This document shows, piece by piece, positions 35,994 through 45,020 of a stretch of DNA of 64,000 nt. The notes below the pieces were generated by a model. It was not told the origin of the DNA and did not search any database. It worked only from the letters and a program-made list of their open reading frames with translations. The stretch covers positions 2,028,228-2,092,227 of the forward strand of contig NZ_JSYM01000001.1 in NCBI RefSeq assembly GCF_000812945.1, in the 5' to 3' direction. Both the position numbers and the translations under genes were made by a program. Numbering within the stretch: the first letter of the stretch is position 1; every line of letters starts with the position of its first letter. The stretch comes from Flavobacterium sp. AED. Lineage in GTDB: Bacteria; Bacteroidota; Bacteroidia; Flavobacteriales; Flavobacteriaceae.

Positions 35994-36025
35994 GGTTATT
36001 TGTTTATTCGGTTATTTGTTTAATC
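35994..36025. repeat. Two tandem 16-base repeats
   Basis: GGTTATTTGTTTATTC (35994-36009) is followed at once by GGTTATTTGTTTAATC (36010-36025), one base different. It lies in the short spacer between tgt and the permease gene. Function unknown. Confidence 0.7.
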
Positions 36026-36084
36026 GAATAAACGAGTTATCATTTTACCGAATTACCAAATAACGATTAACCGATTAAACCTTT

Positions 36085-37173
36085 ATGTTAACAATAATAG
36101 ACAAGTACATCTTAAAAAGATATTTAGCCACTTTTTCGGTTATGTTGCTGATGTTTATACCTATTGGGATTATTATTGATGTTTCGGAGAAGATTAATTT
36201 CATGCTCGAAAATAAAATTCCATTTGTTGAAATTGCAATCTACTATTATAATTTCACGGTTTATTTTGCCAATAATTTATTCCCGATATTTTTATTTTTA
36301 TCCATTATTTGGTTTACTTCAAAACTAGCCAACAACACAGAGATTATCGCTATTTTGAGTTCAGGGATTTCTTTTACCCGTTTTTTAAGGCCTTACATTA
36401 TAGGGGCTTCGATGGTTTCGGTTTTTGTTTTGTTGATGGGGTTTTTTGTGGTTCCTGCTGCCAGCGAAGGATTTAATAATTTCAGGTATACGTATTTGCG
36501 TACTGGAGGTAAAGAAGCCATGCGAGGCGACGATACCGATGTGTACCGACAAATCAGTGATACTGAATTCATCTACGTGAACAGCTTTAATACGCTGTCT
36601 AAAACTGCTTTTAATTTTTCATTGGAAAAGTTTGATAAAGAGAAACTGATTTATAAAATTTCAGCAAGCAGAATAAAATGGAACCCAAAGAGTAAGACCT
36701 ACACTATGTATGATTATACAAAAAGAACGGTAGGGGTTAATGGTGATAAAATTGAAAAATTAGCTGAAAAAGAGGCCCGTTTCAGTTTTGATTTAGAGGA
36801 TTTAGCTCCTGTTGTATATATCGCTGAAACCTTAAGCTTGAATAAACTTATCAACTTTATTGATAAAGAGAAAAAGCGGGGTTCTTCTAATATCAATGTT
36901 TATTTAGTGGTTTTATATAAGAAATTCAGTGTTCCGGTTTCGGCATTTATTCTGACCATTATTGCGGTTTCGGTTTCCTCTATGAAACGCAGAGGCGGAA
37001 TGGGAATGAATTTAGCGATAGGAATCGCCTTGGCTTTTGCCTTTGTATTTTTTGATAAAATCTTTGGGGTATTAGCGGAGAAATCAAGTATTCCTGCCAT
37101 GCTGGCTGTTTGGTTGCCTAATATGGCTTTTGGAATTTTAGCTATTTATTTATTACGCAATGCAAAACGATAA
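36085..37173 (+). CDS. LptF/LptG-type permease (YjgP/YjgQ family)
   Basis: The 362-residue protein has the family's six membrane helices in two groups of three (ILKRYLATFSVMLLMFIPIGIIID; FPIFLFLSIIWFTSKLANNTEIIAILSSGISFTRFLRP; VPVSAFILTIIAVSVSS; GIALAFAFVFFDKIFG; LAVWLPNMAFGILAIYLL) around a periplasmic beta-jellyroll domain. With LptB and a second permease it extracts lipopolysaccharide from the inner membrane. LptF versus LptG cannot be told reliably. It overlaps the next gene by 14 bases. Confidence 0.9.
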   Translation: MLTIIDKYILKRYLATFSVMLLMFIPIGIIIDVSEKINFMLENKIPFVEIAIYYYNFTVYFANNLFPIFLFLSIIWFTSKLANNTEIIAILSSGISFTRFLRPYIIGASMVSVFVLLMGFFVVPAASEGFNNFRYTYLRTGGKEAMRGDDTDVYRQISDTEFIYVNSFNTLSKTAFNFSLEKFDKEKLIYKISASRIKWNPKSKTYTMYDYTKRTVGVNGDKIEKLAEKEARFSFDLEDLAPVVYIAETLSLNKLINFIDKEKKRGSSNINVYLVVLYKKFSVPVSAFILTIIAVSVSSMKRRGGMGMNLAIGIALAFAFVFFDKIFGVLAEKSSIPAMLAVWLPNMAFGILAIYLLRNAKR

Positions 37174-38041
37174 ACTAAAGTCTTACTTAAACCTGCATCT
37201 AATTGTTTTTATCTGGGGTTTTACCGCTATTTTAGGAGCTTTAATCACTATAAAACCGGATGCATTGGTTTGGTATCGAATGCTTTTTGCCAGTGTTTTT
37301 TTAGGATTGTTTATTGTATTCAAAAAAAAATCATTTAGAATTCCGTTGCAATCATTCTTAAAATTGATTTTCGTTGGATTATTGATTGCCTTGCATTGGA
37401 TCTTTTTTTTTAAAGCTATCCATGTTTCCAATGTTTCTATTACACTTTCAGTTTTCTCTTTGGGTGCTTTTTTTGCCTCGGTGTTAGAACCTCTTTTTTA
37501 TGGCAGAAAAGTGTTGTGGTATGAAGTTTTCTTTGGACTCATTATCATTGCAGGATTAGGATTGATTATGAAAGTAGAAGTCAATTATCTGGAAGGAATG
37601 CTTTACGCTTTGGCGGCCATTATATTAGGGGTTTTATTTACTCTTATGAACGGAAAGTTAATTGCAGATCACGATCCATCAGTAATTTCATTTTATGAGT
37701 TTTTGGCTGGTGTTTTTTTTATTACGGTTTACTTTTTATTTCAGGATAAATTCTCTTTGGATTTCTTTGTTTTGACATTCAATAATTGGGGTTTAATTTT
37801 GATTTTGGCTTCTGTTTGTACCGCTTATGCATTCACCGCTTCGGTAAAAGTGATGCAAAAGCTGACTCCTTACACTGTAATGCTTACGACCAATCTAGAG
37901 CCGGTTTACGGAATTGTGTTGGCTTATTTTATCCTTGGCGGAAAAGAAAAAATGAGTTTTGAGTTTTACATTGGAGCCATTATAATAGTAATTACCGTAA
38001 TCTTAAATGGAGTTATTAAGCATTATCAAAAGGATATTTAG
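37160..38041 (+). CDS. EamA/DMT-family transporter
   Basis: The 293-residue protein has ten hydrophobic segments in two EamA repeats (LIVFIWGFTAILGALI at the start of the first; YALAAIILGVLFTLMNGKLI at the second) and the ending LEPVYGIVLAYFILGGKEKMS typical of drug/metabolite exporters. The substrate is unknown. It is translationally linked to the permease gene by a 14-base overlap. Confidence 0.9.
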   Translation: MQNDKLKSYLNLHLIVFIWGFTAILGALITIKPDALVWYRMLFASVFLGLFIVFKKKSFRIPLQSFLKLIFVGLLIALHWIFFFKAIHVSNVSITLSVFSLGAFFASVLEPLFYGRKVLWYEVFFGLIIIAGLGLIMKVEVNYLEGMLYALAAIILGVLFTLMNGKLIADHDPSVISFYEFLAGVFFITVYFLFQDKFSLDFFVLTFNNWGLILILASVCTAYAFTASVKVMQKLTPYTVMLTTNLEPVYGIVLAYFILGGKEKMSFEFYIGAIIIVITVILNGVIKHYQKDI

Positions 38042-38161
38042 GATAAATAACTCTTTAAGAGCTGTTTAGTAATTAGAATTAATAGGTTATAAAACAGATT
38101 TTCAAGATTCGATTCCCTTTTTTGTATAAATTTTAACTGTGGTCAACAGATTAATTGTAAT

Positions 38162-38169
38162 ATCTTTGC
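38162..38169 (+). promoter_or_regulatory. -7 element TATCTTTG of the LtaS-like gene
   Basis: A perfect TAnnTTTG element lies 28 bases before the ATG at 38198. No good TTG was seen at 17-23 bases upstream, so the promoter is only half supported. Confidence 0.45.
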
Positions 38170-38197
38170 ACTTCTTTTACAATTAATTTACTTTGAA

Positions 38198-40132
38198 ATG
38201 CACAAACACTTGCGCTTAAATGAATACAAGGTTCTGATATACAGACTTTCGTTAGCTTATATTTTTTACTTCATAGCTCGAATTCTATTTTATATTTTTA
38301 ATATTAATTTGTTAAAAGTAGATTCTATTTCAGATTTACTTTCACTTTGTTATTATGGCTTGGCCTTCGATACGACTGCAATTCTATATGTGAATTTGCT
38401 GTTTATTGTTTTTTCGATTTTGCCCTTTTGGAAAAACACGAATTCAGGCTATCAAAAATCCCTTTTTTATCTTTATTTCGGGACTAATTTAGTGGCTTAT
38501 GCAACTAATTTTATTGATTTTATTTATTACAAGTATACTTTTGCACGCACAACAATTGTTGTCCTGAATGTATTGAAACATGAAACGAATAAGAAAGTAT
38601 TACTTTTTAGTTTTCTATATGACTATTGGTATGTTTTTATCTTATTTGTATTGTTTTCAGCGCTTTGGATTTATTTATATAAAAAAGTAAGTGTTGCGGT
38701 TGTTGTACCGTCAAAAAAACTGCATTATTTTGGATTCTCAACTATTGGATTTTTTGGTGTTGTTTTACTCATAATCGGAGGAATTCGTGGTGGAGATTTT
38801 AATAAAGCCACGCGACCTATTAACCTTTTGGATGCCAGTAGACATGTGAAAACTATCGTTCAATCGGATATTGTGCTCAATACGCCTTTTGCCATTATCA
38901 GAACCTTGTTTAGCAATAGTTTCCTGAAACCCAATTATCCAGATGTTAACGAGCAAGTGATTCTGGAAAAAGTACAGCCTATAAAACAATACCATAATAA
39001 TCCTGCGACTAAGCCTAATGTGGTAGTGTTTATTCTCGAAAGTTATGGCCGCGAGTACATAGGTGCTTTTAATAAAAATTCAAAAATCCCGAATTATAAA
39101 AGCCATGCTCCTTTTCTGGATTCCTTATCGCAGCACAGTATGATTTTTACGAATGCTTACGCAAATGGACGACAGTCGATTCACGGGATGTCATCCGTTT
39201 TAGCAGGAATTCCATCATTCAAAGATGCTTTTACGTCGTCTCCTTATCCAAAACAGAAAATAGAATCCCTAGTCTCAACTTTAGAAAGTGAGGGCTATAA
39301 TACTTCATTTTTTCATGGCGCTGCCAATGGCTCTATGGGCTTTTTAGGTTTCGGAAATATATTAGGTTTTGATAAGTATTATGGAAGAACGGAGTTCAAT
39401 GACGATTCTCAATTTGATGGTTTTTGGGGAATTTGGGATGAGCCTTTTCTTCAGTACATGAAAAACACTTTAGACAAAAAGAAGACACCATTTTTTGCTT
39501 CCGTTTTTACAGTTTCGTCTCATGAACCCTATATTATTCCGGAGAAATATAAAAATAGATTTCATGAGGGCGGTGTTCCTATTCATAAATGTGCGGAGTA
39601 TACAGATTTTGCTCTGAAACGATTTTTTGATGAAGCCAAAAAGAAACCTTGGTTTTCCAATACCATATTCGTTCTGGTTGCAGATCATTGTAACCAAATT
39701 TATTATGACGAATATCAAAAAGCAATTAACCATTTTGCAGTCCCTATTATCATTTATAAACCCAATAGTAAGTATGTGGGTGTTGATGATGATTTGGCAC
39801 AACAAATTGATATTTATCCAACAATTTTGGATATGATTGGGTACAAGAAACCATTTAGAAGTTGGGGTAGAAGTTTATTGGACAAAAAATCAAGTCAGCC
39901 GTTTGTTATTAATTCAACAGGAAATATATATCAGTTTTCTAAAGGGAATTATATCTGTACCTTTGATGGTAAAACTGCGTTAGGGTTTTATGATAAAAAT
40001 GACAAAGCATTAAAAAACAATTTGATAAAAAACCGAAATCCTGAAATGAATGAAATAGAGCTTAATTGCAAAGCTTTTATTCAAGATTATATGGATAGAG
40101 TGGTGGATAAGAAAATGTATTTTAAACAATAA
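38198..40132 (+). CDS. LtaS-like membrane sulfatase/phosphoglycerol transferase
   Basis: The 644-residue protein has five N-terminal membrane helices (residues about 15-225) and a large extracytoplasmic sulfatase domain. FILESYGREYIGAF carries the metal-binding Glu. Ser327 in NGRQSIHGM lies where LtaS/OpgB-type enzymes have the nucleophilic Thr. VADHCNQIYYDEYQ holds the Asp-His metal pair, and YPTILDMIGY follows. LtaS makes lipoteichoic acid in Gram-positives. In Gram-negative bacteria such proteins add phosphoglycerol or phosphoethanolamine to envelope glycans. The product here is not known. The small phosphatase gene follows after 19 bases. Confidence 0.87.
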   Translation: MHKHLRLNEYKVLIYRLSLAYIFYFIARILFYIFNINLLKVDSISDLLSLCYYGLAFDTTAILYVNLLFIVFSILPFWKNTNSGYQKSLFYLYFGTNLVAYATNFIDFIYYKYTFARTTIVVLNVLKHETNKKVLLFSFLYDYWYVFILFVLFSALWIYLYKKVSVAVVVPSKKLHYFGFSTIGFFGVVLLIIGGIRGGDFNKATRPINLLDASRHVKTIVQSDIVLNTPFAIIRTLFSNSFLKPNYPDVNEQVILEKVQPIKQYHNNPATKPNVVVFILESYGREYIGAFNKNSKIPNYKSHAPFLDSLSQHSMIFTNAYANGRQSIHGMSSVLAGIPSFKDAFTSSPYPKQKIESLVSTLESEGYNTSFFHGAANGSMGFLGFGNILGFDKYYGRTEFNDDSQFDGFWGIWDEPFLQYMKNTLDKKKTPFFASVFTVSSHEPYIIPEKYKNRFHEGGVPIHKCAEYTDFALKRFFDEAKKKPWFSNTIFVLVADHCNQIYYDEYQKAINHFAVPIIIYKPNSKYVGVDDDLAQQIDIYPTILDMIGYKKPFRSWGRSLLDKKSSQPFVINSTGNIYQFSKGNYICTFDGKTALGFYDKNDKALKNNLIKNRNPEMNEIELNCKAFIQDYMDRVVDKKMYFKQ

Positions 40133-40151
40133 GTTTTAATAATTTTACAAG

Positions 40152-40742
40152 ATGAAAAAGAATAAAAAAATAATTGGATTTTCAATCCTTGCAGTCGTTT
40201 TAATATTGGTGGGAAAATATGTTTATGATATGAACATCAACCACAATTTTGAAACGATTACCGAAGGGAAAGTGTACAAGTCAGGAGTGATTCCGCCAGA
40301 TGAGATAGAAAGTTACGTTAAGAAATACCATATAAAATCGATTGTCGATTTGCGTTTTCCAGGAACTGCAGATTTAAAGAATAATCCTGAGATTCCAGCT
40401 GAACTTACTGCTGAGCAAGTTGCGGTAGCTAAAATAAAAGGAGTAAATTATTTCAATAATGGTTCAGATCAGGTTCCAAAACAAGAGAATTTAGATCGTT
40501 TTTTTAAAATAATGGATAACAAAGACAATTATCCAGTGTTGATTCATTGTTATCATGGTATTGGTCGTGCCGAAATGTATTCAGCATTGTATCGTATTGA
40601 ATATGAAAATTTCACGAATGAAGAAGCACGTCAAGGCGTAAGAGCATTAATAAAATATAGCTCTTTTGATGACGGAACTCCAAAAGGAGAATACTTAAAA
40701 GCCTACAAATCGAGAAAAGAATTAGCAAAAGAAAAGAAGTAA
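40152..40742 (+). CDS. Membrane-anchored tyrosine/dual-specificity phosphatase-like protein
   Basis: The 196-residue protein has an N-terminal membrane segment (IIGFSILAVVLILVGKYVY) and a protein-phosphatase-like domain with DLRFPG and the active site VLIHCYHGIGRAEM, where Cys133 and the Arg of HCxxGxxR are present. The catalytic domain should face the periplasm. Such enzymes, sometimes found with LtaS-like proteins, may act on lipid phosphates rather than proteins. It is probably cotranscribed with the gene before it. Confidence 0.85.
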   Translation: MKKNKKIIGFSILAVVLILVGKYVYDMNINHNFETITEGKVYKSGVIPPDEIESYVKKYHIKSIVDLRFPGTADLKNNPEIPAELTAEQVAVAKIKGVNYFNNGSDQVPKQENLDRFFKIMDNKDNYPVLIHCYHGIGRAEMYSALYRIEYENFTNEEARQGVRALIKYSSFDDGTPKGEYLKAYKSRKELAKEKK

Positions 40743-40936
40743 TTATAAACTAAGCTTCACTTATATCGTAAGATTAGTTTTGTGCTTTTAATTTTAAAAA
40801 GATAAAAGTAGTTCATTTGTAAGTGCTTTATTTTCATTTGTTAAATAAAAAAATAGCGCTGTTTTATGTTCCTTTAAAAAATGATTTTAGCAATTTATAA
40901 AGTGTGATAAGACACATAAATATAAAATTTACCTCT

Positions 40937-40962
40937 TTGAACGATTTAAAATTTTATATTTG
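40937..40962 (+). promoter_or_regulatory. accA promoter
   Basis: TATATTTG (40955-40962) is a perfect -7 element 33 bases before ATG 40996. A TTG at 40937-40939 is only 15 bases away, short of the usual spacing. Confidence 0.5.
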
Positions 40963-40995
40963 CCGTTCCAATTAAAAACAAAACGAAGAAATCCT

Positions 40996-41949
40996 ATGGA
41001 ATATTTAGATTTTGAGCTTCCAATAAAAGAACTAGAAGAACAGTTAGATAAGTGTCTAGTTATTGGTCAAGAATCGGATGTTGATGTTACTAATACTTGT
41101 AAGCAAATCAACAAGAAACTAGAAGAAACCAAAAGACATATTTATAAAAACTTGACTGCTTGGCAACGCGTACAGCTGTCAAGACACCCTAGTCGTCCCT
41201 ACACAATGGATCACGTACGTGCTTTGTGTGGCGAAACGTTTCTGGAACTTTTCGGTGACAGAGGTTTCAAAGACGATAAAGCAATGATTGGTGGTTTAGG
41301 GAAAATTGATGGACAATCTTTTATGATTGTAGGGCAACAAAAAGGATTTAATACTAAGACACGTCAGTTTCGTAATTTCGGAATGCCAAATCCGGAAGGA
41401 TATAGAAAAGCGTTGCGATTGATGAAAATGGCAGAGAAATTTGGTATTCCTGTATTGACTTTAATTGACACTCCGGGAGCTTATCCAGGATTAGAAGCCG
41501 AAGAACGCGGACAAGGTGAGGCTATTGCCAGAAACATCTTCGAAATGATTTGCCTAAAAGTGCCAATTATTACTGTTATTGTAGGTGAAGGCGCTTCTGG
41601 TGGAGCATTAGGAATAGGTGTGGGTGATAAAGTATACATGATGGAAAACACGTGGTATTCTGTTATATCTCCTGAATCATGTTCTTCTATTCTATGGAAA
41701 AGCTGGGAATATAAAGAACAAGCTGCTGAAGCATTGAAGCTGACTTCTGCTGACATGAAAAAGCAAAAATTAGTGGATGATATTATCCCTGAACCATTAG
41801 GTGGAGCGCATTACGATAGAGAGACTGCTTTCAAAACCGTAGAGCAATATATCATGAAAGGATTCAATGAATTGAAAGACTTATCAACAGAAGAATTAGT
41901 TGCCAGAAGAATGGACAAATACAGTAAAATGGGTGAATATAAAGAGTAA
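40996..41949 (+). CDS. accA: Acetyl-CoA carboxylase carboxyltransferase subunit alpha
   Basis: The 317-residue protein transfers the carboxyl group from biotin to acetyl-CoA in the first step of fatty acid synthesis. Signatures: [62 protein letters not shown] and [18 protein letters not shown], the crotonase-fold oxyanion region. The open frame starts at 40960, but ATG 40996 gives the family N-terminus ([16 protein letters not shown]) and follows a promoter element. Closed by the hairpin at 41970. Confidence 0.96.
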   Translation: MEYLDFELPIKELEEQLDKCLVIGQESDVDVTNTCKQINKKLEETKRHIYKNLTAWQRVQLSRHPSRPYTMDHVRALCGETFLELFGDRGFKDDKAMIGGLGKIDGQSFMIVGQQKGFNTKTRQFRNFGMPNPEGYRKALRLMKMAEKFGIPVLTLIDTPGAYPGLEAEERGQGEAIARNIFEMICLKVPIITVIVGEGASGGALGIGVGDKVYMMENTWYSVISPESCSSILWKSWEYKEQAAEALKLTSADMKKQKLVDDIIPEPLGGAHYDRETAFKTVEQYIMKGFNELKDLSTEELVARRMDKYSKMGEYKE

Positions 41950-41969
41950 AATCTTACAAATTGATATTT

Positions 41970-42002
41970 AATCCGAAGCCTTACAGTTTCGGATTTTTTT
42001 AT
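41970..42002 (+). terminator. accA terminator
   Basis: AATCCGAA (41970-41977) pairs with TTCGGATT (41988-41995), followed by seven T residues. Confidence 0.9.
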
Positions 42003-42077
42003 GGTTATAAACAAAAAATAGTTACTTATGAACAATTATTTGTAACAACTCAATGAAGATATTTTTTTAATTTTTGT

Positions 42078-42085
42078 TACTTTCG
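42078..42085 (+). promoter_or_regulatory. dnaB -7-like element four bases before the start codon
   Basis: TACTTTCG differs from TAnnTTTG by one base and ends only four bases before the ATG at 42090, so a transcript begun from it would have almost no leader. Two kinase genes at 56868 and 60092 show the same layout. Confidence 0.5.
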
Positions 42086-42089
42086 CTCT

Positions 42090-43634
42090 ATGGAAAACTT
42101 CAGAAATATTAATCCTGTGAAGGTTGATAAAACTACTATAATAAGCCTTGAAAAAGGAAAATTGCAACCGCAGGTTCTCGATTTAGAAGAGGCTGTGCTT
42201 GGCGCCATGATGATTGATAAAAAAGGGGTAGATGATGTAATTGATATTTTACAACCTGATGCTTTTTATAAAGATGCACACAAACATATTTTTGAGGCTA
42301 TCGTTCAACTGTTTACAGAAACACAGCCTATTGACTTATTAACCGTTTCTGCCCAACTCAAGAAAAATGCAAAATTAGAGTTGGCTGGAGGAGATTTTTA
42401 CTTAATTCAGCTTACGCAAAAGATTTCGTCTTCGGCGCACATTGAATTTCATTCCAGGATTATTCTTCAAAAATTTATTCAACGCAGTTTGATTCGAATT
42501 TCTACAGAAATTATTGAAGAATCTTACGATGAAACAACGGATGTTTTTGATTTATTGGACAGAGCCGAATCCAAATTATATGAAGTAACACAAGGAAATA
42601 TAAAACGTAGTTCTGAAACAGCTCAGAGTTTAGTTTTGCAAGCCAAAAAACGAATCGAGGAAATTGCCGGTCAAGAAGGATTGAGTGGTGTAGCGACAGG
42701 TTTTGATAAATTAGATAAGATTACTTCAGGATGGCAACCAAGTGATTTAATTATTATAGCGGCGAGACCAGCAATGGGTAAGACCGCATTTGTATTATCG
42801 ATGGCACGAAATATGGCAATTGATTTTGGAATGCCGGTTGCCTTATTTTCCTTGGAGATGGCATCAGTTCAGTTGATCACCCGTTTAATTTCTTCCGAAA
42901 CAGGTTTGTCATCGGAGAAATTGCGTACTGGAAAACTGGAAAAACACGAATGGGAGCAATTGAGTACCAAAGTTAAAAATTTAGAAAAAGCCCCATTGTA
43001 TATTGATGATACGCCGTCGCTCTCTATTTTTGACTTAAGGGCAAAAGCGAGACGTTTGGTTTCACAACATGGTATCCGAATTATTATTGTCGATTATTTG
43101 CAATTGATGACAGCCGGTGGAAACGGAAAAGGAGGAGGAAACAGAGAGCAGGAAATTTCTACTATTTCCCGAAACTTAAAAGCATTGGCGAAGGAATTAA
43201 ATGTTCCTGTTATTGCACTTTCTCAATTGTCGCGTGCGGTTGAAACACGTGGTTCCAGTAAAAGACCTTTGCTTTCTGACCTTCGTGAATCGGGTGCGAT
43301 TGAGCAAGATGCCGATATTGTATCGTTTCTATACCGTCCTGAATATTATAAAATTGACGAATGGGATGATGATGAAGCTTCACCAACTGCAGGTCAGGCT
43401 GAAATAATGATAGCAAAACACCGTAATGGTAGTATTGAAAACGTTCGTTTGAAGTTTATTGGACATCTGGGTAAATTTGATAACCTGGAAGATTACAGCG
43501 GAGGTTATGATGACTTACCATCAAGTATGAATCAAGATGACAATCCTTTTATTACTAAAAACCTGCCATCTGCAAATGAAGCTTTTGGAAGTAACTTGAA
43601 TGACCCGGACGACGACAGTGATGTACCGTTCTAA
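42090..43634 (+). CDS. dnaB: Replicative DNA helicase
   Basis: The 514-residue protein has the DnaB N-terminal domain (LEEAVLGAMMIDKKGVDDVIDIL), the linker, and the RecA-like helicase domain with Walker A ARPAMGKTAF (Lys231, Thr232), Walker B IIIVDYLQLM, the SQLSRAVE and SDLRESGAIEQDADIV motifs. It unwinds DNA at the replication fork as a hexamer. No intein is present. The C-terminal tail (about 50 residues) is acidic and ends DDDSDVPF, a pattern known in flavobacterial DnaB. Confidence 0.97.
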   Translation: MENFRNINPVKVDKTTIISLEKGKLQPQVLDLEEAVLGAMMIDKKGVDDVIDILQPDAFYKDAHKHIFEAIVQLFTETQPIDLLTVSAQLKKNAKLELAGGDFYLIQLTQKISSSAHIEFHSRIILQKFIQRSLIRISTEIIEESYDETTDVFDLLDRAESKLYEVTQGNIKRSSETAQSLVLQAKKRIEEIAGQEGLSGVATGFDKLDKITSGWQPSDLIIIAARPAMGKTAFVLSMARNMAIDFGMPVALFSLEMASVQLITRLISSETGLSSEKLRTGKLEKHEWEQLSTKVKNLEKAPLYIDDTPSLSIFDLRAKARRLVSQHGIRIIIVDYLQLMTAGGNGKGGGNREQEISTISRNLKALAKELNVPVIALSQLSRAVETRGSSKRPLLSDLRESGAIEQDADIVSFLYRPEYYKIDEWDDDEASPTAGQAEIMIAKHRNGSIENVRLKFIGHLGKFDNLEDYSGGYDDLPSSMNQDDNPFITKNLPSANEAFGSNLNDPDDDSDVPF

Positions 43635-43645
43635 AATATAAATTT

Positions 43646-43673
43646 AAATCCGCTACTTCAGCGGATTTTTTTA
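43646..43673 (+). terminator. dnaB terminator
   Basis: AAATCCGCT (43646-43654) and AGCGGATTT (43660-43668) form a perfect nine-base stem followed by a T run. Confidence 0.92.
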
Positions 43674-43697
43674 TGATTTTCATCGCCTAAAAACTGT

Positions 43698-43705
43698 TAT
43701 CTTTG
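43698..43705 (+). promoter_or_regulatory. -7 element of the asnB-like gene
   Basis: TATCTTTG matches TAnnTTTG exactly and ends 14 bases before the ATG at 43720. Confidence 0.55.
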
Positions 43706-43719
43706 AAATAAAAACGGTA

Positions 43720-44982
43720 ATGTCTTTCAAGAAGTCACTCTATATTCTATTAATTTTTATTTCCTTTTCGGCGAAAGCTTCTTTTATTTTGTTACCAATG
43801 GATGAAACTACACAGCAAAATCATCTGAAGGCTTATGGAATTACCTATTGGTGTCTGGATAAAAATTACAAAGCAAGTTGGTTGCTCAATTATCGAGGTG
43901 GTTCTTTTTTACTTCCTGATGCTGAAGAAATACGAAAAGAATGTCAGATTCGAGGAGTGAGTTTTGAAATTCTTTCCGACAGTGAAGAAGCCAGAATTTT
44001 AGATGAGATTTCTAGTCCTTCCCAAAATATGGAAACGGTAGTATTAGAAAAAGCCCCCAAAATAGCAGTTTATACACCTAAAGGAAAACAGCCTTGGGAT
44101 GACGCGGTAACACTGGTTTTGACTTATGCCGAAATTCCTTTTACACCTATTTATGATGAAGAAGTATTAAGTGATCAACTGTTGCTTTACGATTGGTTGC
44201 ACTTGCATCATGAAGATTTTACAGGGCAATACGGTAAATTTTATGGTGCCTACAAAAATGCACCTTGGTATATCGAACAAAAGAAAGATGCCGAAGCATT
44301 GGCAACTAAATTAGGCTATTCGAAAGTGTCACAAGAAAAGGGAGCTGTAGCCAAAAAAATCAGAGACTTTGTTATTGGCGGGGGATTTATGTTTGCGATG
44401 TGTTCAGCAACGGATAGTTTTGATATTGCTTTGGCAGCTGATGGTGTAGATATTTGCGAAGCTATGTTTGATGGAGATGCCAGCGATGCTAATTATCAAT
44501 CGAAGATGAATTACAATAATTCGTTTGCTTTCAAAGATTTTATTTTAGAAAGGAGACCGGAGCAATATGAATTTTCGGATATTGATATGACTTTGAAAAG
44601 AAGAATTCCTATGGATAAGGATTATTTTACTTTAATGGAATTTTCGGCAAAATGGGATCCAATACCGAGTATGTTGTGTCAAAATCATACGCAGTTGGTC
44701 AAAGGATTCATGGGACAAACAACTTCTTTTGATGTCTCGCTTATAAAATCGAATATTTTGGTGATGGGAACTTGTGAACTTAATGGAGAAGCACGTTACA
44801 TTCATGGAGAAAAAGGAAAAGGAATGTTCACTTTTTATGGAGGCCATGATCCCGAAGACTTTCAGCATCAGGTAGGAGATGCACCCACAGTTCTTGATTT
44901 GCATCCCAATTCACCTGGATATCGCTTGATTTTGAATAATGTGTTGTTTCCTGCAGCCAGAAAGAAAAAACAAAAAACCTAA
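43720..44982 (+). CDS. Exported protein of unknown function, often named asparagine synthetase B
   Basis: The 420-residue protein has a signal peptide (SLYILLIFISFSAKA) and is therefore periplasmic, which does not fit asparagine synthetase. Neither the N-terminal Cys2 glutaminase domain nor the SGGxDS ATP-binding loop of AsnB is present. The centre (KIAVYTPKGKQPWDDAVTLVLTYAEIPFTPIYD; VIGGGFMFAMCSATDSFDIALAADG) resembles a class I glutamine-amidotransferase-like fold with Cys in FAMCSATD as a candidate nucleophile, and His residues follow late (FYGGHDPEDFQHQ). I recall near-identical flavobacterial proteins under the asparagine synthetase name. The role is unknown. Confidence 0.75.
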   Translation: MSFKKSLYILLIFISFSAKASFILLPMDETTQQNHLKAYGITYWCLDKNYKASWLLNYRGGSFLLPDAEEIRKECQIRGVSFEILSDSEEARILDEISSPSQNMETVVLEKAPKIAVYTPKGKQPWDDAVTLVLTYAEIPFTPIYDEEVLSDQLLLYDWLHLHHEDFTGQYGKFYGAYKNAPWYIEQKKDAEALATKLGYSKVSQEKGAVAKKIRDFVIGGGFMFAMCSATDSFDIALAADGVDICEAMFDGDASDANYQSKMNYNNSFAFKDFILERRPEQYEFSDIDMTLKRRIPMDKDYFTLMEFSAKWDPIPSMLCQNHTQLVKGFMGQTTSFDVSLIKSNILVMGTCELNGEARYIHGEKGKGMFTFYGGHDPEDFQHQVGDAPTVLDLHPNSPGYRLILNNVLFPAARKKKQKT

Positions 44983-45020
44983 CTAAAAGTTTTCAAAAAA
45001 CATTTTATTAAATTCCTTAC

